A DNA stretch of 64,000 nt from Ruminococcaceae bacterium UBA3215 (GTDB lineage: Bacteria; Bacillota; Clostridia; Oscillospirales; Ruminococcaceae), in the NCBI GenBank assembly GCA_002363155.1, contig DEWH01000030.1:1-64000 (forward strand). Direction: 5' to 3'. Below are positions 8,337-17,842 of the stretch, piece by piece (positions within the stretch are counted from its first letter, which is position 1; each line of letters opens with the position of its first letter). The position numbers and the translations under genes are program-made. The notes beneath the pieces were generated by a model that was not told the DNA's origin, ran no database searches, and saw only the letters and a list, made by a program, of their open reading frames with translations.

Positions 8337-8717
8337 TTATTCCTGCTCCCCTTTCATAAACTTTTTCAGTGCTTCGATGATCTCCTCGTCGGACAGTCCC
8401 GCGTTGCGTCCATTGGTGACCGCCTTTTCAAGACCTTCTTCCATTTCGTAGAGCATACGCTCCCGCATAAGCTCATTGTTCCTCGGCGCAACGAAATAGC
8501 CTTTGCCGGCAACGGAGATGATAAATCCCTCCTCGGCAAGATCGTTGTAGGCGCGGGTGGTGGTGATGACGCTTATCCTGAGATCTTTTGCAAGCTGGCG
8601 GACAGACGGGAGCTGCTCGTCTTCCGGTACCGCGCCTTCGAGTATCTGCGCCTTTATCTGCTGCTCTATCTGTTCATAGATCGGCAGTTCGGATTTGTTT
8701 TTTATAATGATCTTCAT
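8337..8717 (-). CDS. GntR-family regulator, YtrA subfamily
   Basis: A 126-residue winged-helix repressor: IYEQIEQQIKAQILEG, LPSVRQLAKDLRISVITTTRAYNDL, and GFIISVAGKGYFVAP. The short C-terminal helical tail in place of an effector domain marks the YtrA type. AGGAG lies 6 bases before the ATG. It heads the ABC operon and probably represses it through the palindrome in its own promoter. Confidence 0.93.
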   Translation of the reverse strand: MKIIIKNKSELPIYEQIEQQIKAQILEGAVPEDEQLPSVRQLAKDLRISVITTTRAYNDLAEEGFIISVAGKGYFVAPRNNELMRERMLYEMEEGLEKAVTNGRNAGLSDEEIIEALKKFMKGEQE

Positions 8718-8730
8718 GATAACTCCTGTA

Positions 8731-8784
8731 ATACTGTATATATCGAACTATATACAGTATATCAACAGTTTTATCATTTGTCAA
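8731..8784 (-). promoter_or_regulatory. Promoter and operator of the ytrA-like operon
   Basis: On the minus strand TTGACA (8784-8779), a 17-bp spacer and TATACT (8761-8756). A perfect inverted repeat ATACTGTATATA / TATATACAGTAT (8731-8742 and 8749-8760, 6-bp spacer) overlaps the -10 and the start point. This is a convincing repressor site for the first gene's product. Confidence 0.88.
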
Positions 8785-8865
8785 TAGGTTTTTGAAAAAA
8801 ATCCCCGATATGTTTTCGGCATATCATCATTTATATGAGATGTCAATACAATACAATATCAGAGC

Positions 8866-8898
8866 TGAAAAAAACGGACAGCCGTGCAAGCTGTCCGT
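8866..8898 (-). terminator. Terminator of mobilisation module 1
   Basis: Stem ACGGACAGC / GCTGTCCGT with a 7-base loop. The minus strand continues with TTTTTTTC, so it ends transcripts coming from the genes at 8960-14606. Confidence 0.88.
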
Positions 8899-8959
8899 TG
8901 ATTTTATTGGAATAATGATGTTCTGTCCCGGTTTAAAATGTGAGCTGTTTTATATCCCC

Positions 8960-9436
8960 TTACGCCGAATATCCTATCTTATCTCCGACCTGTGCTGCCT
9001 CGGCGGGAACTTTGTTCCAGTCAACATACTTCATATTGCGGAACAACTCGTCAATGGACTTTGCGCTTGTCCCAATCCGAAGAACCATAGTAGGCTCGAT
9101 CTTTTCGAGATTTTTCGTTTTTATGGTCTCACTTAAAGGCGGACGCTTCTTCTTTTCATCAATGACCTTCTGCATTTTAGCCTTGTATTCTTCAACAGTC
9201 TGGCGCGGACGCTCGGTCTTTCCGGCTTCTTTCTTGTCCTCGGCACGCTTTTCTTCAAGCTGTTTCTGCATCTGTTCGTTCCGGTCAGCGGTAGATCTTT
9301 CCAGCTCCGCGAACGTCGAAGTAATGCCCTTATCGTCGAACGACACGCTCACGCTGTTCAGTGCCGCACCGTTTCCATCCTTGCCGAACATTCTCTCATA
9401 GCCGAACTCCTCGCAGATACGCATAGACATATTCAC
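8960..9436 (-). CDS. Hypothetical charged protein, probably 5'-truncated
   Basis: A 158-residue protein not firmly recognised. A lysine/glutamate-rich coiled-coil stretch (residues 45-105) lies between an N-terminal ICEEFGYERMFGKDG segment and a C-terminal AKSIDELFRNMKYVDW tail. The first usable start, GTG 9436, has no ribosome site. The same frame remains open upstream to the TGA that ends the DUF6076-like gene, with plausible residues (ISNNLNHLFEIKRIYTAVNMSM). A 3' fragment of a larger element-encoded gene is therefore likely. Confidence 0.5.
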   Translation of the reverse strand: MNMSMRICEEFGYERMFGKDGNGAALNSVSVSFDDKGITSTFAELERSTADRNEQMQKQLEEKRAEDKKEAGKTERPRQTVEEYKAKMQKVIDEKKKRPPLSETIKTKNLEKIEPTMVLRIGTSAKSIDELFRNMKYVDWNKVPAEAAQVGDKIGYSA

Positions 9437-9493
9437 GGCTGTATAAATGCGTTTTATTTCAAATAAGTGATTTAGGTTATTGCTTATAAAATA

Positions 9494-10684
9494 TCACTTC
9501 TTCATTTCCTTAACATAATCATCGTACTCTACGTCCCCGTCGAGCGCCTTAGTCCGCATCTCAATAGCATAATCCGCCCACCTCTGAAACTCCGCCTGCG
9601 TCATCTTCTTTTTGAGATAACGAGCATAGTGCGCCTTGTATGCCTTGTGATATACGCTCCATATCGGGTCAGTCTTTAACTTGTCATTAAACTTTTTCCG
9701 GTGTCCGAGGTCTCGGCAGGTTTTATCGGGCTGCCCCTTGATCGGGCGCTTGCAGTAGTTTGAGTAAAAGCCGCGCTCCAGCACGAAGTACCGTCCACAG
9801 TAATCGCACTTGCGGGGCAGGTAGCGGTTCTGCAAACCTTTGAACAATTCTATGTACAGGAAACCTCCGATCGTCGAGAAGTGATAATTCTCGCACAGGA
9901 CGGAGGTTTTCTTGCGCTTGAGGACTTTGTATGAAAGTGTCATCGTCCCCGACGGGATAAGCTTGTCATAGTTGTTCAACTTTTTGTTAGCTTCGCTATT
10001 GAACTCGTCGAGCATTTCCGCGATTTCTTCATTGGTCAGGAATTCCTCACGGCTGTGTATCTTTTCAAGAAACGGCTCATATACCCGCTTCACGCGCAGC
10101 AAGTCCTCGAAAAGTGTGATGTAGTGATAAATGAAGTCCTTGAGTTCGGTGTTGAGCTTCAGCACCTCGTCTATCATATCGGGATCATCCATTTCATCAA
10201 GCGGATCCCCCGGGCTGAATGAAGTCAGCATACGGTCATGCTCATACATCGGCTCATGATAGACCGTTCCACGATCATCGTCTTCATTGTAATCATCGTA
10301 GCTGTCGAATTTGTCGTAGTCGAACCATTCGTGCTCGATTTCGTTATCGTCGATCTCGAAAAGTACAGAATGTCGGTTGATAATATCATAGAGTCCACTG
10401 TCACGGAGTGGGAAGCTGTTGTACGGCGGTAGAGCGTGAATATATTCCTCGGCGCGATCGAAGAAGGAGACAGCTTCCGTAAAAATGTATTCGCAATCAG
10501 CCATTTGCGTGCGCGTTTCCGGGTAGTGCAGCAGGCGGAGGTACTCCTTGCAGAAGCCTAACTTGTCCTTCACGCCCTTGAAGCTTTTTTGCAGATATTT
10601 TTCAAGTATCGACCCCAAAGTGTACTCTTTTGTACCGTTGATGTAAAATTTTTCGTCATAGTAAAACGCATCAAACTCAGTCAT
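9494..10684 (-). CDS. DUF6076-like zinc-ribbon protein
   Basis: A 396-residue protein of the type labelled DUF6076 in clostridial elements; function unknown. Long acidic helices (EYDDYNEDDDR around residues 125-160) precede a C-terminal probable zinc site: CDYCGRYF, YSNYCKRP, KTCRDLGHRKKF. The ribosome site GGAGAAACCGC precedes the ATG. It is expressed leftward in mobilisation module 1, after a leader with a 17-bp direct repeat. Confidence 0.72.
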   Translation of the reverse strand: MTEFDAFYYDEKFYINGTKEYTLGSILEKYLQKSFKGVKDKLGFCKEYLRLLHYPETRTQMADCEYIFTEAVSFFDRAEEYIHALPPYNSFPLRDSGLYDIINRHSVLFEIDDNEIEHEWFDYDKFDSYDDYNEDDDRGTVYHEPMYEHDRMLTSFSPGDPLDEMDDPDMIDEVLKLNTELKDFIYHYITLFEDLLRVKRVYEPFLEKIHSREEFLTNEEIAEMLDEFNSEANKKLNNYDKLIPSGTMTLSYKVLKRKKTSVLCENYHFSTIGGFLYIELFKGLQNRYLPRKCDYCGRYFVLERGFYSNYCKRPIKGQPDKTCRDLGHRKKFNDKLKTDPIWSVYHKAYKAHYARYLKKKMTQAEFQRWADYAIEMRTKALDGDVEYDDYVKEMKK

Positions 10685-10732
10685 AATGCGGTTTCTCCTT
10701 GTCCCTCAAAAAAATATTTTCAAAAAATTATT

Positions 10733-10788
10733 AAAAATAGAAGTCAACTAAGAAAAAAGTAGAAAGTATCAAAAAATAGAAGTCAACT
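10733..10788. repeat. 17-bp direct repeat upstream of the DUF6076-like gene
   Basis: AAAAATAGAAGTCAACT occurs at 10733-10749 and 10772-10788, 39 bp apart. On the minus strand each copy contains TTGACT, a usable -35 box. A weaker related stretch, CTATTGACTTTTG, lies at 10818-10830. It is probably an operator for the gene at 9494-10684. Confidence 0.5.
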
Positions 10789-10869
10789 CATCTTTTTATA
10801 GACATATAATACCAAATCTATTGACTTTTGTAAACCGTTCAAATAGCAACATATTTGTTTAATGCTGAT

Positions 10870-12513
10870 TCAAGATGTGTACAGTGATCTGTTGTCTTTT
10901 AATGCATCGTCAAGATACTTGTAGTAAATGTGGATCTCGCGAGTTTTTCCTCTGGCGTATGCATCTATCGTGATGTATTCTATGAGTTCCAGAATTATCT
11001 CACGAGTAAGTACTTCAAGCTCACTGTATTTTTTTATCCTTTCGATAAACTCATCAACATTTTGTTCTGTCTTTTTTCGTGCTGCTATTTTTTCTTCAAG
11101 GGCTGACATTTCTGTTTCAAGGTTGTTCTGCTCTTCTTCATATTTTTTCAGAAGTTTGACGCACATATTCTCAGGAATTTTTCCGTTGACTTTATCCTCA
11201 TAGACTGACTGAATCAGATTATCAAGTTCGGCAATTCGGCGCTGGTAGTCACGCATTTTTTTATTGTCTGAAGATATAAGTTTTGAAGATGTTTTATCCT
11301 TGTGATTAAGGAATATGTTGCGAGCCCGATTTTCATCAGCAACAGTTAAAGCAGCCTTTTCCCTTATGTCTGATAATACAATATATGCAATATCATCTTC
11401 GGACAGATAATGACTTGTGCAAGCACGTTTCCCGAACATTCTATAGGATACACAGTTGTAATAAAACCCTTTGTCAACATCGCCGTTTACATGAGTATAG
11501 CTCTTTATAGCGCCACATAATTTGTGACCACAATCTGAACAATACAGTATTCCGGAAAAGGTGCGTGTCTCGCCTTCTTTTGTACGTTTACCGCGGCTGC
11601 TCGACGCATCGACTTCTCTGCACTTATCCCATAACTCCTGCGAGATTATAGGCTGATGATTTCCTACAAGAACAACCCACTCGGAAGGCTCTCTGTAAAC
11701 GACTTTGTGATTTTTATAAGAAACATTCGTTGAGCGCTGCTGCGCAAGATTTCCTATATATATCGGATTGGACAGAATATTTCTGACCGCCGTGCATCCC
11801 CACAGATGTCTTGTAAACAAAGGATTCGCTTTTCCGATTTTCCCGAACTTATAATCTGAAGGGCAAGTAATATGATCCTCATTGAGAATGTCGGCAATAT
11901 GCCGGATAGTCATTCCCTGTGAGCGCAACGTGAAAATACGTCTTACAACTTCGGCAGCTTCCGGATCTATGACCGGAGTATGCTTTTCATCATCTCCCTT
12001 GTCATAACCGTAAGCTGCAAATGTCGTTTTATACTTTCCTGCCTTTGCGTTAGCCTGCATAACAGCGCGTATTTTCTTTGAGGTCGAGGCGCTGTGCCAT
12101 TCATTAAACAGGTTGACAATAGGCATCATATCTAAGGCTGAGCTGTCTTTGTTTGCAGTATCAACATTATCATTAAGCGCAATGAAGCGAATGTTGTATG
12201 CTGGGAAAATATAATCCACATACTGACCGACCTCAATGTAGTTTCTGCCGAAACGGGACAGATCCTTAACAATTATGAGATTGATATTACCAGCTTTTGC
12301 ATCATCGAGAAGCCTTTGTACCCCGGGACGATTAAAATCGGTTCCGCTAAAACCGTCGTCGATATAGATGTCGAATAAATTCCAGCCCTGTTCCGCAACG
12401 TACTTTGTAAGTATCATCTTCTGGTTTTCAATCGAGAGGGATTCACCTGCACGTTCATCTTCCTGCGAAAGTCTTACATAAATTCCTGCGTTGTATATTG
12501 TCTGCTTTGGCAT
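10870..12513 (-). CDS. Large serine recombinase (module 1)
   Basis: A 547-residue site-specific recombinase. The resolvase domain has YVRLSQEDERAGES with the nucleophile serine, DDGFSGTDFNRPG, and IIVKDLSRFGRNYIEVGQY. The recombinase domain (FAAYGYDKGDDEKH... RHLWGCTAVRNILSNPIYIG) is followed by a zinc ribbon (LYCSDCGHKLCG) and a coiled-coil C-terminus. Full length, with AAAGGAG before the ATG. It would catalyse excision or integration of mobilisation module 1. It differs from the island integrase at 43969. Confidence 0.93.
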   Translation of the reverse strand: MPKQTIYNAGIYVRLSQEDERAGESLSIENQKMILTKYVAEQGWNLFDIYIDDGFSGTDFNRPGVQRLLDDAKAGNINLIIVKDLSRFGRNYIEVGQYVDYIFPAYNIRFIALNDNVDTANKDSSALDMMPIVNLFNEWHSASTSKKIRAVMQANAKAGKYKTTFAAYGYDKGDDEKHTPVIDPEAAEVVRRIFTLRSQGMTIRHIADILNEDHITCPSDYKFGKIGKANPLFTRHLWGCTAVRNILSNPIYIGNLAQQRSTNVSYKNHKVVYREPSEWVVLVGNHQPIISQELWDKCREVDASSSRGKRTKEGETRTFSGILYCSDCGHKLCGAIKSYTHVNGDVDKGFYYNCVSYRMFGKRACTSHYLSEDDIAYIVLSDIREKAALTVADENRARNIFLNHKDKTSSKLISSDNKKMRDYQRRIAELDNLIQSVYEDKVNGKIPENMCVKLLKKYEEEQNNLETEMSALEEKIAARKKTEQNVDEFIERIKKYSELEVLTREIILELIEYITIDAYARGKTREIHIYYKYLDDALKDNRSLYTS

Positions 12514-12527
12514 TTTTAACTCCTTTC

Positions 12528-12599
12528 TGCTCCAAAGCAGCCATATTCGTTGTGAATCATTATATCACATTTTATCGAATATGGCAATACTCCGGAGCA
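12528..12599 (-). promoter_or_regulatory. Recombinase promoter inside an inverted repeat
   Basis: On the minus strand TTGCCA (12587-12582), 17 bp, and extended -10 TGATATAAT (TATAAT 12564-12559). The promoter sits between CCATATTCG (12541-12549) and CGAATATGG (12576-12584), with an outer pair TGCTCC (12528) / GGAGCA (12594). The symmetry suggests a repressor site or a recombinase binding site. Confidence 0.75.
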
Positions 12600-12605
12600 T
12601 AAAAA

Positions 12606-12860
12606 TTATGCTGTTATTTTTTCCTTGTCGGTATCGTTTTTGTCATCTAACTCTATATTGCAGAATCCTACACTCTCAACTCCGAAAGTCTCGGACAATG
12701 CTGAATTAAGTACGTTGTCGAACAATAACTTGTGTGCGTCCTTGTCACCGACAAAATGACTGTGTACGATATACTTCTTACCTTTGATCTCGTATTCTCT
12801 TGTCCGTGTCGGGCAGTCCTTATGCTGATCGGCAAATTTAAAAATGTCTAATCTCTTCAA
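12606..12860 (-). CDS. Small TnpW-like element protein
   Basis: An 84-residue protein with a TREYEIKGKKYIVHSHFVGDKDAHKLLFDNVL core that resembles small TnpW-like proteins found near clostridial serine recombinases. Function unknown. The start is TTG at 12860, preceded by AGAGGAG. It lies between relaxase 1 and recombinase 1 on the same strand. Confidence 0.55.
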   Translation of the reverse strand: MKRLDIFKFADQHKDCPTRTREYEIKGKKYIVHSHFVGDKDAHKLLFDNVLNSALSETFGVESVGFCNIELDDKNDTDKEKITA

Positions 12861-13022
12861 TAAAAACTCCTCTCTGTGCAGACCGATATTTCAGGTCTGA
12901 TATTTCCGTCAACATTTCATTGTATTCTATTTTCTGTAATCCCATATTTTCTGTGACCGGTTATAACCAAGCTATGGTGGAACACCCCCGTATATGAAGA
13001 TCATAAACATCACCCCCATTCA

Positions 13023-14606
13023 TCAATGCTTGAGACCACGGGAAGTAGTCTTTGTTCTCGGCGTTTGTGTCGGCTCGTCCGGTTTGGGTTCAGACTTCTC
13101 AGGTACGGATTCCTGCTGCTCCTGTTTTTGCGATATATCCTGCACTGGTGGTTTAGGTGCAGGGCTGTCATTCTTGGGTACAGACCTCTCTTGTGCAGAA
13201 GCCCGGCGCTGGGCTTCAAGCTCCTTTTCTGACTTCATCAATTTGCTGATATAGTCACCCTGCGAGATGTCATTGTAGGTATCAGAAATCTCCTTGAACG
13301 CACTAAGCAGATTTGTATTAGTCTGCAACTTTTCTTTGAGTTCCGCGATATGCTCGTCATACTCCTGCTTCTGCAATTCGAGCTGCCGAGCATCTTCAGG
13401 AGATTTGATACCATGCCGGGACAGCGACTGCTTGGCAAGCTGAAGCTTCATCTTCTCAGCTAAGGATTTGTTCGGCTTATCATTGAGAGTGCGGAAGTTC
13501 TCATACTGAATAAGCAGATCATTGAGCTTGCATTGATCCTGCGTGATAGCGTTAATTTGCTTGACTGCGGAATCATAAGCTGACTGTGCTTCTTCCATTT
13601 TTGCTTCAAGCTCGCCTATGGAGTGAATGTTCAGCCTGTTGATAAGCGCCAATTGAGCACCGAGCTGAAATACATCGCGGTCATTATTCGGCAGGTATGG
13701 CAATTCTTCATCGTGTTTTGCTTCGCGCTTTTTTCCTTCGACTATACGTTTGGCAAGTTGTGCGATAATACCCGCAAAGCAGATAGTCAACACCTGTCCC
13801 TTGTTATATGCGTCCTCGCGTGAAGCGTTGCCGAGATCGTCTTTCCAAATTATGCGTGTACCGATATTGGTGATCGTGTAATCATCGCCAAGAGTTTTGA
13901 AGCATACAAAGCGCTGCTGTCCCGGTGCTTTGATTGCAGGACGCTCGCCGTATCGAATGGTGTAACCACGCTTTTCGAGAGTAGCTGCAAGCTCGTCGAA
14001 ATTCTTTGATGTCAGCACCAGCGTGTCGATCTCGCGGCGTATCTTTTCTTTCCACGACGTACCCTGCTTGTGGTGCAGCCATTCGCCGTAAGACATACCG
14101 CGCTTGCGATTTGTTTCGATGTATGGTACTCCAAATGCAAGGCACACCCTGTCCGAATGTTCCCGTATCTTCCGGCGGGTCGCATAATTGTCGTTGTACT
14201 TGTGTCCGTCGATTCCGTAGGTGTTGATAAGAATGTGATTGTGATAGTGAGCCTTGTCGATGTGGGTTGCTATTACAACCTGCACGTTGTCCCCGAACGC
14301 TTTTCGGATAAAAGCACAGCCCATGCGGTGAACAAGTTCCGGCGTAAGGTTCGGGTCGGGCTTGAAAGACTGGATATAGTGGATAGCCTTGACGCGGCGC
14401 TTCCCGACAGCTGGCAGGGGCTCGTTAAATTTGTGGTGAGTGTAGTTCTCGTAAATGTACTTCATGTTCAGATATGCGTCCTCCGCATTCGTGAAGCAGT
14501 TCAGGGAATTGCACAAAAACAAGCCCTCGGTCTTGTCGGGGTCAAGTATGTACCTCAATGTGGCTCTGACATTATCGTGTATCGCAATTGACTTTACTAT
14601 CGGCAT
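13023..14606 (-). CDS. Relaxase/mobilisation nuclease (module 1)
   Basis: A 527-residue relaxase of the MobA/VirD2-like type. The metal-binding motif THIDKAHYHNHILIN near residue 115 carries the HxHNH histidines, with YILDPDKTEG upstream. A helical middle region and a Lys/Glu/Pro-rich tail follow. ATG 14606 is preferred over TTG 14612 because GGAGAG lies upstream. It would nick oriT during transfer. It is clearly homologous to the relaxase at 41801 (both have the LRYIL[DN]PDKT and SLNCFT blocks), but divergent. No mobC gene precedes it. Confidence 0.9.
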   Translation of the reverse strand: MPIVKSIAIHDNVRATLRYILDPDKTEGLFLCNSLNCFTNAEDAYLNMKYIYENYTHHKFNEPLPAVGKRRVKAIHYIQSFKPDPNLTPELVHRMGCAFIRKAFGDNVQVVIATHIDKAHYHNHILINTYGIDGHKYNDNYATRRKIREHSDRVCLAFGVPYIETNRKRGMSYGEWLHHKQGTSWKEKIRREIDTLVLTSKNFDELAATLEKRGYTIRYGERPAIKAPGQQRFVCFKTLGDDYTITNIGTRIIWKDDLGNASREDAYNKGQVLTICFAGIIAQLAKRIVEGKKREAKHDEELPYLPNNDRDVFQLGAQLALINRLNIHSIGELEAKMEEAQSAYDSAVKQINAITQDQCKLNDLLIQYENFRTLNDKPNKSLAEKMKLQLAKQSLSRHGIKSPEDARQLELQKQEYDEHIAELKEKLQTNTNLLSAFKEISDTYNDISQGDYISKLMKSEKELEAQRRASAQERSVPKNDSPAPKPPVQDISQKQEQQESVPEKSEPKPDEPTQTPRTKTTSRGLKH

Positions 14607-14669
14607 TTTCAACTCTCCTCTGCATTATCATTTTTGTTTAGTCAATAGGTTTATATGTTGGTTTTATGT

Positions 14670-14874
14670 GCCGCGGTTAGCGGCGCATTACAGGTTAAGC
14701 GTAAGCGTTAGCCTGTGGGGTAAGGCAGTTTTGATAAGCAAAACTGCCGCGGATTTTTTGAGGGGGCAAGCCCCAAAATCCGGAAAGTGTACGTACACTT
14801 TCTCTGCTTGCGTAAGGCAGTTTTATAAGCCGGTGTACGGATACCGGCTGTTTCGTGCTTTTTGCCCCTGCGGG
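14670..14874. other. Hairpin cluster, candidate oriT 1
   Basis: Seven inverted repeats in about 200 bp upstream of relaxase 1. They include GGCAGTTTTG/CAAAACTGCC (14724-14748), GGATTTT...AAAATCC (14751-14781), the perfect palindrome GAAAGTGTACGTACACTTTC (14783-14802) and AGCCGGT/ACCGGCT (14828-14849). GTAAGGCAGTTTT is repeated at about 14720 and 14812. Such clusters next to a relaxase gene are typical of transfer origins. The nick site cannot be named. Confidence 0.55.
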
Positions 14875-14917
14875 CTTTTCATGTCATTGGATCCACCTCC
14901 GTGTTCTGAAAAATAGT

Positions 14918-16250
14918 CCCTCCATATATACCTACAAAAAACGGCAAAAACGGGACACCTTTTACGTCGAATTTTGAAATTTCTCTGTTATCACCAAATA
15001 AATGTTGGTCTGACTTGTGCATTTTGCAGATGCGGCAAAAGGTTCTCGGTGCAGATGATCTGCGTTATAAAAAGTATCTCTCAATAATAAGGATAAATTT
15101 CCGCGAAATATTAAGGGTAACAGGTAAAGGATTTTATGGATTTCAGAAAGTTCGTGCAGTATGTCGGGTTAAGTGTTTCTGTTAAGAGCGCGCTTGTGCA
15201 TTTTTACTCATACTTCCGATATTTCTGTGATAAAGGAATGCAATCAGAAAACACCTCTCATAAATAAGGACATTTTTTCGCCGAATGTAAAGGGTAAATG
15301 GCAAGGCATTCTGAGATTTTTAAAATGTTCGTGAAAAATGTCAGGTTAAGCGTTTCTGTTAAGAATGCGCTTGTTCATTTTTCCCCTACCCAGCACTTAT
15401 GAGGTTAAGTTAATGTCACCCGAAAAACACCTCTCATAACAGGGAAAATAAATTGCGATTTTTAAAGGCAGTTAGCATAGGCTTTTTGCAAGTTTTTTGA
15501 AATTTCGTACAAGGTGTTGAGTAAAGGATTTTTGCAAGCCGTTCCTTTGTGCATTTTTCCCCTATCCTGTAGTTCTCACAAATCAGAAATCGACCTCCCG
15601 ATAAAAGATCTCTCATTATAATGGAGATTAAAAACGCATTTTTGCGGTAGGTTCACACAATTTTCATTTTAAATCAGCGTTATCGACAATGCGGGGAGCA
15701 AGCATTTGTGCAGATGTAACATGAAATATCTCGCAACCGGTGTCAGCGCTTTCGTTGCGAGACATTCAATCTGCTGAAATGCGCGTCCCTTCATAATGGG
15801 GGACAAAAATCTATCAAATTATCGGGTGTTTCACAAAATTTTCATCTTAAATCTCCATTATGACCAAAGAGGATCAAGGCTTTTTTGCCTGTAAAGATTG
15901 GTGATCGCTTACCCCAGTCACGGAGTTTTTTCTGCGGTGTTCGTGCTTCCTAAATATTACTATCCTCATAAAGAGGGAAAAAAAACTGCGTTTTTTGCGG
16001 TAGTTTCACACAATTTTCATTTTAATTCTCCGATTTTACTAACTGGGGTTGTCGTAACTTGTGTATAAGTGACATCAGATTAAGCATCATTCGAGTGGTA
16101 ACTGATATGCCAGAGGTAGTCAAAGATATATTTAACAGACTAATGAGATTTTGTGCTTGCAAAGGACGAACATAAAAAACGACTGCCCTCATATATAAGA
16201 ATTAAAACTCTTAAATATGGAGGGCAGTTTCAAGCTATTCTGAACAAAAT
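14918..16250. repeat. Degenerate tandem repeats, period about 177 bp
   Basis: Eight copies of a core like CTCTCATAATAAGGA start near 14918, 15078, 15255, 15431, 15610, 15788, 15963 and 16185, so the spacings are 160, 177, 176, 179, 178, 175 and 222 bp. Neighbouring units share longer blocks: GTTTCTGTTAAGA and TTGTNCATTTTT in units 2-4, and TTCACACAATTTTCATTTTAA in units 5-7. No long ORF or ribosome site is seen. The last core forms a hairpin CTGCCCTCATAT...ATATGGAGGGCAG (16183-16227). Confidence 0.7.
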
Positions 16251-16460
16251 CTGCGATTTGTAAAAGTGGGGATTTGACTTTTCATGCAAAATACCTCAGT
16301 GTAAAAGCTTTTATATGAAACGAAACGTATATGATTGCTGTCACTCAGCCCTCGACCATGCCGCCCATATTCTTCTTATACCTAACAGTTCTGAAAAATA
16401 AATGCAAGGCTTACACACGACATATACTATTTTGATATACCTCTTATAAAATATATTTAA

Positions 16461-16488
16461 TTGATTTTTCGTAAATTTGTGATAAAAT
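16461..16488 (+). promoter_or_regulatory. Promoter of iron alcohol dehydrogenase gene
   Basis: TTGATT (16461-16466), 16-bp spacer, TAAAAT (16483-16488). An inverted repeat ACAAATA/TATTTGT follows at about 16498-16515, in the leader. Confidence 0.6.
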
Positions 16489-16547
16489 AATATTTGAACA
16501 AATATTATTATTTGTATCTTATTACTTATATTTCGGAGGCGGCTGTT

Positions 16548-17771
16548 ATGGCACGTTTTACATTACCCCGCGACATTTATCACGGAAAGGGGTCGCTTGA
16601 CGCCCTCAAGTCATTCAAAGGCAAGAAAGCAATGATATGTGTGGGCGGAGGTTCGATGAAAAAATTCGGATTTCTCGACAAAGCCGAAAATTATCTGAAA
16701 GAAGCCGGAATGGAGGTAGAGATATTTGACGGTATCGAGCCTGATCCTTCTGTAGAAACCGTTATGCGCGGTGCTGACGCTATGCTTAAATTCCAGCCAG
16801 ACTGGATAGTTGCCATTGGCGGCGGTTCACCTATTGATGCAGCAAAGGCTATGTGGATAAAGTACGAATATCCGGAATGTACATTCGAGGATATGTGCAA
16901 GGTATTCGGTATTCCCGAACTTCGTAAAAAGGCTCATTTCTGTGCAGTATCGTCAACATCCGGAACCGCAACAGAAGTTACTGCGTTCTCGATCATAACC
17001 GATTACAGCAAGGGCATAAAGTACCCGATAGCTGATTTCGAGATAACCCCCGATGTAGCGATCGTTGACCCTGAGCTGGCAGAAACAATGCCGCAGAAGC
17101 TTGTTGCACATACAGGTATGGACGCAATAACTCATGCGGTGGAAGCGTATGTTTCTACCGCGCACTGTGATTTCACAGACCCGCTTGCTATCCATGCTGT
17201 AGAGATGATAATGAACGATCTTGTACCGTCGTATAACGGAGATATGAAGGCAAGAGACAGTATGCATAACGCGCAGTGTCTTGCAGGTATGGCTTTCTCC
17301 AACGCTCTCCTCGGCATTGTACATTCTATGGCACATAAGACCGGCGCAGCTTTCGCAGATCATGGAGCACATATTATACATGGTGCCGCGAACGCCATGT
17401 ATCTGCCGAAGGTAGTTGCATTCAACGCCAAAAATCCCGAAGCTCTCAAGCGTTACGGTGTTCTCGTTGATTATATGGGAATCGTTGATAAGCAGGCTGA
17501 CGATGCGACAAAGGTCAACGCACTTATCGGTTATCTGCGCAAGATGAACGACGATCTGAAAATACCTCACTGCATCAAGAATTACGGTGCGGACAGCTAT
17601 CCCACAGAAACCGGATTTGTTCCCGAGAACGTATTCCTTGACAGACTGCATGATATAGCTGTAAATGCTATCGGAGATGCCTGCACAGGCTCCAATCCGC
17701 GTCAGCCTTCCGTAGAGGAAATGGAGAAGCTGCTCAAGTGCTGCTATTACGATACAGAAGTAGATTTTTAA
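16548..17771 (+). CDS. Iron-containing alcohol dehydrogenase
   Basis: A 407-residue group III (Fe-dependent) alcohol dehydrogenase. It has an N-terminal NAD-binding region with VGGGSMKKFG and the GGGSPIDAAK signature. The second half has HTGMDAITHAVEAYVS, GIVHSMAHKTGAAF and GAANAMYL, carrying the metal-ligand aspartate and histidines. Closest in layout to the C-terminal domain of AdhE encoded at 23499. ATG 16548 follows TCGGAGGCGG, so the longer frame from 16494 is not used. Likely reduces an aldehyde with NAD(P)H; substrate unknown. Confidence 0.93.
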   Translation: MARFTLPRDIYHGKGSLDALKSFKGKKAMICVGGGSMKKFGFLDKAENYLKEAGMEVEIFDGIEPDPSVETVMRGADAMLKFQPDWIVAIGGGSPIDAAKAMWIKYEYPECTFEDMCKVFGIPELRKKAHFCAVSSTSGTATEVTAFSIITDYSKGIKYPIADFEITPDVAIVDPELAETMPQKLVAHTGMDAITHAVEAYVSTAHCDFTDPLAIHAVEMIMNDLVPSYNGDMKARDSMHNAQCLAGMAFSNALLGIVHSMAHKTGAAFADHGAHIIHGAANAMYLPKVVAFNAKNPEALKRYGVLVDYMGIVDKQADDATKVNALIGYLRKMNDDLKIPHCIKNYGADSYPTETGFVPENVFLDRLHDIAVNAIGDACTGSNPRQPSVEEMEKLLKCCYYDTEVDF

Positions 17772-17790
17772 AAGAAACACCGATCACATC

Positions 17791-17825
17791 AAGGCGGCTT
17801 GAATGTTCCGAGCCGCCTTTTCTTT
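17791..17825 (+). terminator. Terminator after iron alcohol dehydrogenase
   Basis: AAGGCGGCT / AGCCGCCTT stem with an 11-base loop, followed by TTTCTTT. Confidence 0.88.
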
Positions 17826-17842
17826 AAAAAGAAAGGTCTTAT

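Noticed and set aside
14918..16250. CRISPR array
   Set aside because: The repeats are about 177 bp apart, poorly conserved, and without uniform short spacers or cas genes.
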